In this document: piece by piece, positions 39,231 to 47,855 of the stretch
How positions within the stretch are numbered: the stretch's first letter is position 1
Layout of the letters: each line of letters begins with the position of its first letter
From: CAYLSV01 sp964386435
GTDB lineage: Bacteria; Planctomycetota; Phycisphaerae; Tepidisphaerales; Tepidisphaeraceae
Assembly: GCA_964386435.1 (NCBI GenBank)
Contig: CAYLSV010000007.1
Span: 12,655-76,654, forward strand
Length of the DNA stretch: 64,000 nt
Direction: 5' to 3'
Made by a program: the position numbers and the translations under genes
Notes under the pieces: model-generated
Told to the model about the DNA's origin: nothing
The model's database searches: none
Seen by the model: the letters and a program-made list of their open reading frames with translations, nothing else

Positions 39231-42152
39231 ATGTCCTGCGCCCTTGGAAGATTGATGGCTGCGGTCCTGCTGGCTGGCCTTGCCCCGTTTGTTGCCGCAC
39301 CGGCTCACGCGGCACCGGCGTCCGATCGGCCGCTGCACTGGACCGCGCTCAACGAGCCGGGCAACGGCGGCCGCATGACCGCGGTCCGTGTCAGCCCGCA
39401 TGATCCGGACCGCATCCTCATCGCCGGCGACATGCTCGGTGCCGCCCTCTCCATTGACGGCGGCGAGTCGTGGCTGCCCACCTTCGGCTTCAAAAGCTAC
39501 GAACAAGGCGACATCACTTGGCACCCCACCGACCCGGACGTCGTCTGGATCGGCACGATGAGCGGCCCTTACGTCAGCCACGATGGCGGTGCCAATTGGG
39601 AAGAGCGCCGGGTGGGCATGCCCGAGATCGCCGGCGGCACGTTCAGCGCCCCGATCGAGAAGATCCTGTTCGACCCGAACGACGAGCAGCGGCTCATCGC
39701 CGTTGGCGGGTCGAGTCGCGGCTGGCGTGAGTTCACCGTCGGCCAAGGCTCGCTCTGGGGTACCGTGTGGGAAAGTACGGACGGCGGCGGGAGTTGGGAG
39801 GCCCTCAACACGCTCACCCGCGACGGCTACGTCTCGGGCACGTCAGAGGACGGCCAAAACATCACGGCTGCGGCGTTCGCGCCCGGCTCGTCCGACACCC
39901 TTTACGTGGCCGGCAAGGGCATCGGCTTCCGCGTCTCGCACGACGGCGGTCGGACTTGGGAGGACCGCACCGACGGCCTGCCGCACGATTCGGTACTGCG
40001 GCTGCAGACCCACCCGACCGACGGCGACCGGCTGTGGGTATCGCTGCTCGCCAAAGCCGTCGAGGGGGCCGATGCGCTGCCCGGCGGCATCTTCGGCACC
40101 GACGACGCGGGCCAAACCTGGACGCCGCTCAACGACGGCCTCACCCAACGTCGCAGCCCTAATCCCAACCGCAGCGCCACCTACCACGGCTTCGTCGTGA
40201 GCCAGCAGAACCCGGACCTGATGTACGCCAGTGACCGGGACTGGACGGTTGGCGTCATCTACCGCAGCACCGACGGCGGCGCATCCTGGAAGGCGATCGC
40301 CACCAAGCGGAAGTTCGACGCCGGGCCCGACGCGCCGATCCACATCGCGGACATGGACACCAGCGAGCTCGTGGTGGTCCAGGACTTCGCCTACAGGCCC
40401 GGCCTCGGTGCCGAGGTTCTGACGCTTGATCCGAATGATGACCAACGGCTTTTCGGCATCACGTCTTCGGAACTGGTCGTGAGCGAGGACGGGGGGCGAT
40501 CGTACGAGTTTCCGCTGTCGCCTTTGGTAGAGTCGGAAACGGAGTTTGGACCCACGTGGCGCGGCGCGGGCTACAGCGGTCTGGTCGGCAAGCGGGTCAT
40601 GTTCGACCCGTTCGCCCCGGGCCGTGTGATTCTTCAGGGCATGGACCAGGCGCGGATCTGGCTGAGCAACGACGATCTGCAGAGTTGGAGTTACCACGGC
40701 GAGGATCCAAACCCATGGGCCGGCGGCGAAGACGTGGTCTTTGCCGGCGACGGGCACATCTACGCGATCTACGGCCAAGGCAAGTTCGCCGGCATCGGCC
40801 GCAGCTTCGACGACGGCCGCACCTGGCAAGCCATCTCCGGCCCCGAATTTGGCCTGCCGGCAAAAAACCAGGCCAAGCGGTCCAGTTCGATCTACGCCCA
40901 CCCGGACGACCCGCAACGCATTTGGGCCGTCGTTGATCAAAAGCTCTACACCAGCGAGGACGCCGGCGACTCCTGGAACGTCATCTTTGAGGGGGCCGCG
41001 CTCGGCTTCGTCCGCGGCGACCCGAACGACGCCAACCGTTTGTGGGTGTCCAGCGACGTCGGTATCTGGATGAGCACCGACGGCGGCAAGAGCTTCGCCA
41101 ACATCGGCGGCCCGGAACTGCGCGACCAGCTCTATGTCGACCACACCGGCATGCTCTTCGCGCTCGCCTTCCGCGGCAAGGAGAACGGCGGCGTCTGGCG
41201 GTACGACGGCGACGACAACTGGACGCGGATCTTCGATGACCCGTACGCCGCGGTCATCGCGGTTGACCCGTTCGACGAGAACCGAATGGCCGTGTCGACG
41301 GCCGACCGGCCCTACCACGATCATACCTGGGCCACCGGCGTCTACCTCAGCGAAGATCGTGGCCAAACCTGGATCAGCGCGAGCGACGGCCTGCCCGTGT
41401 TGCGGGGCGAGGCGTTGGCGTTCGACCCGCACAACCAAGGCCGGCTGATCCTCGGCACCGGCGGCCGCGGCTTCTGGATCACGCACTGGCCGGCGGGCTT
41501 GACGCTCACTCAAGAAACCGATCTTGATCAGGCCGACTTCGTGGAAGACTTCACCGGCGATCTGAAGCTCACGCTCGACACCAACACCGCCGGTGCCGGC
41601 TGGACGGTTGCCGACGGCGTGGCGACGATCGACCAACTCGAGCCGTTCGGCAACTACGCCTCGGCCGCCGTCGAGCTTGAGCCGACGTCCGCGTTCACTG
41701 CCTCGGCGGAGCTGGAGCTCAAAGCCACGGACTATTCCAACGGCATGGTCGAGTTGGTCGCGTTGGCCGAGCAGTCCAACCTTGGCGGCAGCTGGCAATC
41801 CACCGGCGTCACCGCCACGCTCGCCACCGAGTACGGCCCGGTGGAGTACCGCCTGATCATCCGCCGCGGGAAGGACGTGCTGGCGGAGCAGAAGCTCGAC
41901 TTCAACCCGAGCAAGCTCGACAAGATCACGCTGACTCTCACCGGCAGCTTCGACGCGGACGGCTTGAAGCTGGTCGCCGGCGTCGAGCGGCCGGGGCGGT
42001 CGGTGGTGTCGCTGGAGCACACGATCGACAACGTGACGGCCGATGAGTTCGGCACCCATCACGGGCTTCGGACCATCGTGAACTCGAAGAACCCGTTCAC
42101 CGTCGCCGTGCAATCGCTGAGCGTCGACCTCGACGCCGCCGCCTCCCCGTGA
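39231..42152 (+). CDS. Secreted Asp-box (GH74/sortilin-like) beta-propeller protein
   Basis: A 973-residue exported protein with a signal peptide ending FVAAPAHA. Roughly residues 30-740 hold at least ten Asp-boxes (SIDGGESW, SHDGGANW, STDGGGSW, SHDGGRTW, STDGGASW, SFDDGRTW, SEDAGDSW, SEDRGQTW) of two seven-bladed propellers, the architecture of GH74 xyloglucanases and of sortilin-like proteins. Residues 760-973 form a beta-rich accessory domain (FVEDFTGDLKLTLDTN onward) of unknown family. It may cleave or bind a beta-glucan; I could not verify the catalytic aspartates. The ATG at 39231 has GGAG 7 bases upstream. A paralogue lies at 44757-47690. Confidence 0.78.
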   Translation: MSCALGRLMAAVLLAGLAPFVAAPAHAAPASDRPLHWTALNEPGNGGRMTAVRVSPHDPDRILIAGDMLGAALSIDGGESWLPTFGFKSYEQGDITWHPTDPDVVWIGTMSGPYVSHDGGANWEERRVGMPEIAGGTFSAPIEKILFDPNDEQRLIAVGGSSRGWREFTVGQGSLWGTVWESTDGGGSWEALNTLTRDGYVSGTSEDGQNITAAAFAPGSSDTLYVAGKGIGFRVSHDGGRTWEDRTDGLPHDSVLRLQTHPTDGDRLWVSLLAKAVEGADALPGGIFGTDDAGQTWTPLNDGLTQRRSPNPNRSATYHGFVVSQQNPDLMYASDRDWTVGVIYRSTDGGASWKAIATKRKFDAGPDAPIHIADMDTSELVVVQDFAYRPGLGAEVLTLDPNDDQRLFGITSSELVVSEDGGRSYEFPLSPLVESETEFGPTWRGAGYSGLVGKRVMFDPFAPGRVILQGMDQARIWLSNDDLQSWSYHGEDPNPWAGGEDVVFAGDGHIYAIYGQGKFAGIGRSFDDGRTWQAISGPEFGLPAKNQAKRSSSIYAHPDDPQRIWAVVDQKLYTSEDAGDSWNVIFEGAALGFVRGDPNDANRLWVSSDVGIWMSTDGGKSFANIGGPELRDQLYVDHTGMLFALAFRGKENGGVWRYDGDDNWTRIFDDPYAAVIAVDPFDENRMAVSTADRPYHDHTWATGVYLSEDRGQTWISASDGLPVLRGEALAFDPHNQGRLILGTGGRGFWITHWPAGLTLTQETDLDQADFVEDFTGDLKLTLDTNTAGAGWTVADGVATIDQLEPFGNYASAAVELEPTSAFTASAELELKATDYSNGMVELVALAEQSNLGGSWQSTGVTATLATEYGPVEYRLIIRRGKDVLAEQKLDFNPSKLDKITLTLTGSFDADGLKLVAGVERPGRSVVSLEHTIDNVTADEFGTHHGLRTIVNSKNPFTVAVQSLSVDLDAAASP

Positions 42153-42161
42153 GGCTCTTCT

Positions 42162-42182
42162 GAATTGGATCACACTTTAAGA
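42162..42182 (+). promoter_or_regulatory. Motif shared upstream of two carbohydrate-locus genes
   Basis: ATTGGATCACACTTTAAG here, and ATTGATCACACCCTTAG at 39181-39197 upstream of the Asp-box gene. The copy here also forms GGATCA...TGATCC inverted arms (42165-42190 region) just before a good promoter. It is a candidate operator; two copies are too few to be sure. Confidence 0.3.
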
Positions 42183-42202
42183 CCTGATCCCGCGGAATCG
42201 CG

Positions 42203-42230
42203 TTGACAGGGGCCGCAAGTGAAGTAACTT
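42203..42230 (+). promoter_or_regulatory. Predicted sigma70-type promoter of PEP-CTERM gene
   Basis: TTGACA at 42203-42208, a 16-bp spacer, then TAACTT at 42225-42230, about 94 bp upstream of the start codon at 42324. Confidence 0.55.
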
Positions 42231-42323
42231 GCAGTCGAAGAGGACGCCGCCCCACCGTGGGCGGGCACGCCACATACACAAGGCCGTCCACGCCGGATGG
42301 CCGAACCCCACGGAGAAGGAACC

Positions 42324-43022
42324 ATGCGCAAGCAACTCACCCTCGCGGCCATCGCCGCCCTCGCCACCGCCACCGCCGCCTCGGCGGCCGTCGTCAGCGT
42401 TGACGTTGGTGCTTTCAGCCGACTCTACAGCGGCACCGCCGCCGCACCGGGTGCCGGCACCAACTGGAACCTGCTGAACCCGGACGGCGCCAGCAACGAC
42501 GTCACAACGGCGGATCTGGCCGACTCCTTCGGCAACGCCACCTCGATCAGCATCACGGAGTCGAACTTCCTCGTGAACACCGGCGGCACCGCAGGGGCAC
42601 AGACCACCACGGACGCCGAAGCCCTCACCCGTGACTTTGGCGTCGCCTTCGGCAGCGGCACGCTCACGTTCGCGGGCCTGGACCCGCTGGTGCTGTACGA
42701 CCTCTACGCCTACGGCGGCGGCGACGGCGTGGACGACTTCAGCCGATTCACCGTGGGGGACACCACCTTGGTCTCGGACCCGATCAGCGCGGCCACCACC
42801 ACCCTCACCGCCGGTGAGGACTTCGTCGTCTTCAACAACATCACCTCCACACCGACCGGCGACTTGGTCCTGACCGTCGCCAACGGCGGACCGGGCGTTC
42901 CGGCGACCATCTACGGCCTGCAGCTCGTCGATGTCGGCGTCGTGCCCGAGCCGGGCAGTGCGTTGGCAATTGGCGCGGGTGCCTTGAGCCTGATGGTCCG
43001 GCGTCGCCGGCAGGCGATGTAG
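42324..43022 (+). CDS. PEP-CTERM sorting domain protein
   Basis: A 232-residue secreted protein: signal peptide MRKQLTLAAIAALATATAASA and a C-terminal PEP-CTERM tail VPEPGSALAIGAGALSLMVRRRR, which is the recognition site for an exosortase that processes and anchors such proteins in the cell envelope or matrix. The middle (VSVDVGAFSRLYSGTAAAPG, LDPLVLYDLYAYGGG, ATIYGLQLVDVG) is a beta-sandwich resembling lectin-like domains often seen in this class. ATG at 42324 with GGAGAAGG upstream. A clear promoter and a terminator (43055-43083) frame it as a single-gene unit in the carbohydrate locus. No exosortase gene is in the window. Confidence 0.88.
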   Translation: MRKQLTLAAIAALATATAASAAVVSVDVGAFSRLYSGTAAAPGAGTNWNLLNPDGASNDVTTADLADSFGNATSISITESNFLVNTGGTAGAQTTTDAEALTRDFGVAFGSGTLTFAGLDPLVLYDLYAYGGGDGVDDFSRFTVGDTTLVSDPISAATTTLTAGEDFVVFNNITSTPTGDLVLTVANGGPGVPATIYGLQLVDVGVVPEPGSALAIGAGALSLMVRRRRQAM

Positions 43023-43054
43023 CGCTGCGCGGCACCACGTGGGTTACGCAGCAG

Positions 43055-43083
43055 GGCCCGCCGCTTCGGCGGGCCTTGCTCTT
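43055..43083 (+). terminator. Intrinsic terminator of PEP-CTERM gene
   Basis: GGCCCGCCG-ctt-CGGCGGGCC, 9-bp perfect stem, then TTGCTCTT. It lies between converging genes and may also serve the regulator gene ending at 43099. Confidence 0.75.
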
Positions 43084-43098
43084 GCGCCAGTCGGTTGG

Positions 43099-44331
43099 TT
43101 ATGACAATGCCCGCACCGTCGCACCTGCGCGGAGCTTGCACGGCAGGAAAATCTGCCTCGGCACCTCGATTCCCTCCGACAGGTTCCGCGAGCGCAGCGC
43201 GATCTGCTCGCCCATCTCCAGCAACGGCAATTCGATGGTCGTCAGGTCCCCGACATCGAAAGACGATTCGAGCCACTGGCATTGATCAAACGTGATGAGC
43301 GAGAGGTCGTCGGGGATCGCGAGCTTCTTGCGCTTCACGACGGTTGCAACCAGTTGCGACATGTAGTAGCCGGTCGAGATCAACGCGGTCGGCTTTTGGT
43401 CGTCAAGGTAAGCGTCGAGCTGATCCACGGCATGCTTGTACTTGGACTCGCTGAAGTTGCCGCCGATGCGTGTCGACTGCTCCAGCCAGTGGATCAGGCG
43501 CGAGTCGGTTTCGAGGCCCAATTCGGCCGTGACGTGAAGAAAAGCCCGGCAGCGATCGATGACCCAGCGGCCGGGGGCGGTGTTGAGGAAGCACCCAATC
43601 CGCGTGTGGCCCGCCTTCGCAAGGTGCTCGACGGCCAGCCGCATGCCCTGAAGGTTGTCCTCCATGATCGACGGGCAACTCAGGTGCGCCATCTGCGTGC
43701 CGGCGGCGATTACCGGGATGCCCAGCAGCATCGCGTCCCGCACGATCAGCCCGTTGTCTTGCCCGGCGGCCAAGCACACCAGCACGTCCGGCTTGCTGCG
43801 ATGCAGCCGACGCGACATCGCATCAACGCCGGCGTCGGACTGGCCAAGAATCTCGACAGTCACCCCCGCGTCGTCGGCGGCCTGGTCGATCCCGCGGAGC
43901 ACCACCGGCGTGAACCAGTCCCGGCGAAACTCCTGCAGGTACACGATCACCGCCAGACGAACAAGGTTGTTTTGCGTCTCCTTGTCCTGCCTGCTTGAGG
44001 TGGCTTGATCTTCGATCGGCACGGAACGGCGCGGACCCACTGTGCTGCCCCGGCCGGCCTCGCGGACAATCCATCCTTCGCGTTGCAGCGCGTCCAAGGC
44101 CCGCCGCACCGTGGAACGGCTCAGGTTGGTTGCCTCGACCAGCTCGTCGTCCGTTGGAAAGCGGGCGCCCACGGCGGGCTTGGCCGCGAGCAGGAAGTCG
44201 CGGATCCGCTGCCGGAGCACCTGCACCGCCCGCCGGGCCGGGAAGTGCTCGTGGCGCACCTTCTCGAGGATGTCGGCCGCCAGCAGACCGCCCGAGGAGG
44301 CGGAACGGGCGACGGAATCTAATCGGTCCAC
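43099..44331 (-). CDS. GntR/LacI hybrid sugar-responsive regulator
   Basis: A 410-residue transcription factor. The N-terminal 35-105 region is a GntR winged helix: VLRQRIRDFLLAAKPAVGARFPTDDELVEATNLSRSTVRRALDALQREGWIVREAGRG (key elements are the FPTDDELVEATNLSRSTVRRAL helix-turn-helix and the wing G-R-G-S). Residues 125-405 are a LacI/RbsB-type sugar-binding fold, with GIDQAADDAGVTVEILGQ, IPVIAAGTQMAHLSCPSIMEDN and a dimerising C-terminus ITFDQCQWLESSF. The same architecture is found in AraR and in regulators of glycan loci. It is well placed to control the flanking Asp-box, PEP-CTERM and GH27 genes. The start is taken at the GTG 44331; the ligand is unknown. Confidence 0.85.
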   Translation of the reverse strand: MDRLDSVARSASSGGLLAADILEKVRHEHFPARRAVQVLRQRIRDFLLAAKPAVGARFPTDDELVEATNLSRSTVRRALDALQREGWIVREAGRGSTVGPRRSVPIEDQATSSRQDKETQNNLVRLAVIVYLQEFRRDWFTPVVLRGIDQAADDAGVTVEILGQSDAGVDAMSRRLHRSKPDVLVCLAAGQDNGLIVRDAMLLGIPVIAAGTQMAHLSCPSIMEDNLQGMRLAVEHLAKAGHTRIGCFLNTAPGRWVIDRCRAFLHVTAELGLETDSRLIHWLEQSTRIGGNFSESKYKHAVDQLDAYLDDQKPTALISTGYYMSQLVATVVKRKKLAIPDDLSLITFDQCQWLESSFDVGDLTTIELPLLEMGEQIALRSRNLSEGIEVPRQIFLPCKLRAGATVRALS

Positions 44332-44338
44332 TGAACCC

Positions 44339-44366
44339 AAGCTACGCCCCCGTCGCCCTCTGTCAA
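44339..44366 (-). promoter_or_regulatory. Predicted promoter of the GntR/LacI regulator gene
   Basis: On the minus strand TTGACA (44366-44361), 16 bp, then TAGCTT (44344-44339), only 8 bp before the proposed GTG start. This nearness means either a leaderless or very short-leader transcript, or that the true start codon lies further in. Confidence 0.35.
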
Positions 44367-44662
44367 CCCAACTGCGGGTCACGCGGCTGCAATGAAGCCA
44401 GAGAGCCGGCTGACCGCGAGATGAACCGCCTTCGTCACATGGGAACGCCCGGGATGCCGGTCGGGTTGGGGAAACATCACCACCTTCTTCTGAAACGATT
44501 CTTGAGCACGGATCATCCGGGTCGATGGCGGCCCTGTTCGGCGGGCCCGCCTTGGCAAGCCGCTGAGACAAGCCGCCGGCATCGTGTGTGAAACCGCAAA
44601 AACAGCGGGAGTTAAGCCAAATCAGCCTGAGCAATGGCTTGTTCAAGAATCGGTGTTGCCGC

Positions 44663-44691
44663 ATTGCCACTATTCCGAGATTCTGGTATTC
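44663..44691 (+). promoter_or_regulatory. Predicted promoter of the LEPR Asp-box gene
   Basis: TTGCCA at 44663-44668, a 17-bp spacer, and TATTCT at 44686-44691, 65 bp before the GTG start at 44757. Confidence 0.45.
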
Positions 44692-44756
44692 TCCGGCTGC
44701 CGTCATCGGGTTGTCCGGCGTCGGTGATCCCCATCCAACGCGAACGAGGAGGTTCC

Positions 44757-47690
44757 GTGACCAATTTTTACCCCATGCAGCGGTCGCCCTTTGTGGAGAC
44801 ACTGGAGCCACGCAAGCTGCTTTCGGCGTCGTCGATCCAGTGGCAGCCGATGGGCGAGTCCGGCGTCGGCGGGCGGATTGACTCCATCGCGGTCAGCCCG
44901 CACGATTCGGACCGCGTGCTGGTGGGCGGTGACATTCTCTACACCGGCCTGTCTCGCGATGCGGCGCAGACGTGGGAGGCGACGACCGGTTGGGACGCGG
45001 GGCAGATCTCGGACTTCACGTACCACCCGACCGACCCAGACATCGTCTGGGCCGGCACGCTCAGCGGGCCGCACGTCTCGTTCGACGGCGGACGCACCTG
45101 GGAGGATCGGCGGTCGAACATGGTGCCTGACCCGAAGGATCCCGTCGACCCCGACGACCCGGTCTTCGCCAACCCGAACGACCCCAACTTCGGCCACTCC
45201 TATGCGATCGAGAAGATCCTTTTCGATCCCTCCGATGCCCCAACGCCGGGCGACGACAGCAACGACTTGCCGTACCAAGTTCTGCTCGCCTTCGGCGGCG
45301 ACCACCGCGAGCTCAAGCTCTCCTCGCCGGGCCAGACGCCCAACTACGGCTACGTTTGGCGAAGCACCGACGCCGGGGTGACCTGGACGACAACGGCCAA
45401 CCGACTCGACGGGAACATTGTGGCCGTCGATTACGCCGGCACGCAGCAGAGCACGATCTGGGCCGCCACCACCGAGGGCGTGTTCCGCAGCAACGGCGAC
45501 GGGCCGTGGGCCACGTGGTCGCCGAAGAACAGCGGCTTGCCGGCGTTCAGCGACGACATCCGCCCCACCGGTCTCGTCGCGCACCCGACCAAGGCCAACA
45601 TCGCCTACCTCACCGTCGGCGTCCGCCAAGGCACCGGCAACCGCGCCCCCGTCGGCGGCATCTTCGAAACCCGCAACGGCGGGACCTCGTGGCAACGCGT
45701 CAGCCAAGGCGTCCCGAATTCACAGAACCCGGACGGGAGCTACAGCGGCAACCCGCCGGAGTTCCGGCACATCGACATCAGCGCCGACGGCAGCGTCCTC
45801 TGGGCCAGCGACATCAACTGGGGCCAGAGCAAGGGCCTTTGGCGTGGCACCTTCGCGAGCACCAACGACGACAGCGTGGGTGCGATCTCCTGGGAGCACG
45901 TGCTAACCCAGAACAACGCGTCCACGCTGATCACCACCGGCTCGCCCATGACCATCGGCAGTGAGGTCGGGGCGTGGTGGGTCGAAATCGATCCCAACGA
46001 CAAGAACACCGTGTATGCCGGTTCGAGTTCGAACATGATCCGCAGCACCGATGGCGGCGCGACCTGGGCCGACTACGGCAACCAGCGCGACGACAACTCG
46101 AAGCGTTTCCGCGGCACCGGTTTCAGCGGCTGGGTGGCCAACAACTTCGAGGTCAGCCCCTACACGCCGAACCTCCACATCGCTCAGGGTTTTGACCGCC
46201 TGCTCGCCAGCGTCAGCCGAGACGGTGGGTTCTACTGGGAGATCGACCAGCCGGGCTTGCCGAAGTTCAACGCCGGGCGGGATGTCGCCTTTGCCCAGAA
46301 CGACATCATCTTCGCCGCGCTCGGACAGAAAGCCAACACCACGGAGCACTTGGCCCGCAGCCGGGACAACGGCACGAACTGGGTCCAGCTCCCCAGCCCG
46401 ACCGAGCCCAACGGCGACGTTGTCGAAGGGGTCGCGACCAGCGTCCACGTCGACCCCGGGAACCCGAACCTGGCGTGGGTCACGATCGACGGCGGGCTCT
46501 ACCAATCGGTCAACGCCAATGCCAACATTGCGTCGAACGTTCAGTGGACAAAGCTCCTGACCAACGGCCCGCGCATTGAATCGATCCACGCGATTAGCCA
46601 GACCCCGACCGGGGCACAAGCCAACGACTTCCTCCTCGCGACCAACCAAGGCGTCTACAAAACCACCAACGGCGGCACCTCGATCCAACCCGTTGGCGGG
46701 ACTGGTGCGCTGAACCCGACAAAGCGCGTCCGCCTCGCCACGCCCGAGAACAACAGTGGCGACGTCTGGGCCGCGTCGAACGAAAAAGGCGTGTTCCACT
46801 ACGACGGCTCGGTTTGGAATGCGATCACTCTTCCAAACCAGGCGCACAAGTGGGCCAAGGATGTCGCGGTGGATCCGACCAACCCCGATCGCATCGCCAT
46901 CGCCACGGGGCAGGACCCGTTCGTCACCGTCCGCGGCGGCACCGGCGTTTGGCTCAGCGACGACGGCGGGCAGACCTGGACCAACGAGAACGGCGCGCTG
47001 CCGTCCGACCAAGTCAACACGGTCGACTTCACCCCCGACGGCAACCGGCTGGTCGCCGGCGCCAGCGGCCGCGGCTTCTTCGTGGCCGACCTCACCCGTC
47101 CGGGCGTCGGCGTCGAGGCGGAGCTGATGACCGTCGGCGGCCGTCCCGACAGCGCTTTCGAGGTCGGCTTCGACCCCACCGCCCAGGGCGGTCGCTACCT
47201 CCACGTGCCCCAGGGCTCCGGCAACAACTGGCTGCTCAACGGCGACGCCGCCGTGGCGAAGTACGTCTTCGAGCTCGATCAGCCCGCGACCAACGTCACC
47301 TTCAGCGCCCGCACTCAGGCACCCAACGGCAACGCCGACAACTCCACGTTCGTCCGAGTCAACGACGGCCCGTGGTACATCTGGGACACCCCGACCAATC
47401 GCACCGGCTGGACTTGGAGCGACATCAAAGGCCGCGGCATCGGAAACCTGAAGGTCGATCTTGACGCCGGCATCAACGTCCTCGAGTTCAAGCACCGCGA
47501 AGATGGCACGCGGCTCGACGCCATCGAAGTGAATTTTGCATCAAACACGCCAGCCGCTGTGGTTGGACGCCAGACCCGAGCGGTTGCGACGTCCGTGTTC
47601 AGCAACCACCGCATCCGCCTCGACCTGCTCAATGAGGTCGGGCTCGGCGCATCTCCGACACTCGAGGAGCGGGTCTTGAATTTTGACTAA
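44757..47690 (+). CDS. LEPR-type secreted Asp-box beta-propeller protein
   Basis: A 977-residue protein that begins VTNFYPMQRSPFVETLEPRKLLSA, the planctomycete LEPR-R/K-L-L export motif. The GTG start is backed by GAGGAGG 6 bases upstream. Residues 30-800 carry Asp-box repeats (SFDGGRTW, STDAGVTW, STDGGATW, SRDGGFYW, SRDNGTNW, SDDGGQTW) and the same YHPTDPDIVW / FDPSD phrasing as the protein at 39231-42152, so the two are paralogues with different export signals. Residues 815-960 form a beta-sandwich resembling carbohydrate-binding modules (FEVGFDPTAQGGRYLHVPQG, LDAGINVLEFKHRED). It could be a xyloglucanase-like enzyme or a glycan-binding protein; catalysis is not proven. A 16-bp stem hairpin follows. 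Confidence 0.78.
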   Translation: MTNFYPMQRSPFVETLEPRKLLSASSIQWQPMGESGVGGRIDSIAVSPHDSDRVLVGGDILYTGLSRDAAQTWEATTGWDAGQISDFTYHPTDPDIVWAGTLSGPHVSFDGGRTWEDRRSNMVPDPKDPVDPDDPVFANPNDPNFGHSYAIEKILFDPSDAPTPGDDSNDLPYQVLLAFGGDHRELKLSSPGQTPNYGYVWRSTDAGVTWTTTANRLDGNIVAVDYAGTQQSTIWAATTEGVFRSNGDGPWATWSPKNSGLPAFSDDIRPTGLVAHPTKANIAYLTVGVRQGTGNRAPVGGIFETRNGGTSWQRVSQGVPNSQNPDGSYSGNPPEFRHIDISADGSVLWASDINWGQSKGLWRGTFASTNDDSVGAISWEHVLTQNNASTLITTGSPMTIGSEVGAWWVEIDPNDKNTVYAGSSSNMIRSTDGGATWADYGNQRDDNSKRFRGTGFSGWVANNFEVSPYTPNLHIAQGFDRLLASVSRDGGFYWEIDQPGLPKFNAGRDVAFAQNDIIFAALGQKANTTEHLARSRDNGTNWVQLPSPTEPNGDVVEGVATSVHVDPGNPNLAWVTIDGGLYQSVNANANIASNVQWTKLLTNGPRIESIHAISQTPTGAQANDFLLATNQGVYKTTNGGTSIQPVGGTGALNPTKRVRLATPENNSGDVWAASNEKGVFHYDGSVWNAITLPNQAHKWAKDVAVDPTNPDRIAIATGQDPFVTVRGGTGVWLSDDGGQTWTNENGALPSDQVNTVDFTPDGNRLVAGASGRGFFVADLTRPGVGVEAELMTVGGRPDSAFEVGFDPTAQGGRYLHVPQGSGNNWLLNGDAAVAKYVFELDQPATNVTFSARTQAPNGNADNSTFVRVNDGPWYIWDTPTNRTGWTWSDIKGRGIGNLKVDLDAGINVLEFKHREDGTRLDAIEVNFASNTPAAVVGRQTRAVATSVFSNHRIRLDLLNEVGLGASPTLEERVLNFD

Positions 47691-47709
47691 CTCCGTGATG
47701 CTGCTGATT

Positions 47710-47744
47710 GCCGAGACTGGTCGCCACGGGCGGCCAGTCTCGGC
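47710..47744. terminator. Long hairpin between convergent genes
   Basis: GCCGAGACTGG and CCAGTCTCGGC are perfect 11-bp arms; five further inner pairs, one of them G-U, extend the stem to 16 bp around a 3-nt loop. It lies 20 bp after the Asp-box gene stop and before the GH27-like gene's stop on the other strand, so it probably serves both. Confidence 0.7.
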
Positions 47745-47855
47745 GCAGCGGCGATCCGCACGCCCGATATTGACCGCTTCCGCCGCACCGCTGCCTCTGC
47801 TAAAGGCCGGACCAAGCAGCAGTCGTGACCGAATCTTCTACAGCCACTGCCCGTG

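Larger units (their letters stand above)
44332..44756. other. Divergent regulatory gap of the carbohydrate locus
   Basis: A 425-bp gap between the regulator and the LEPR Asp-box gene. It holds the two predicted promoters listed separately, and a weak AAGCCA...TGGCTT inverted repeat near 44613-44639. Nothing else is recognised. Confidence 0.5.

Noticed and set aside
39843..42173. Open frame of 776 codons opposite the Asp-box propeller gene
   Set aside because: Composition is Arg, Val, Gly and Ala with no domain; the plus strand has repeated Asp-boxes and a signal peptide.
44550..44590. CTGAGA sequence that might belong to a TPP riboswitch
   Set aside because: The other conserved parts of the THI element (ACCTGATC and matching stems) are not found with correct spacing.
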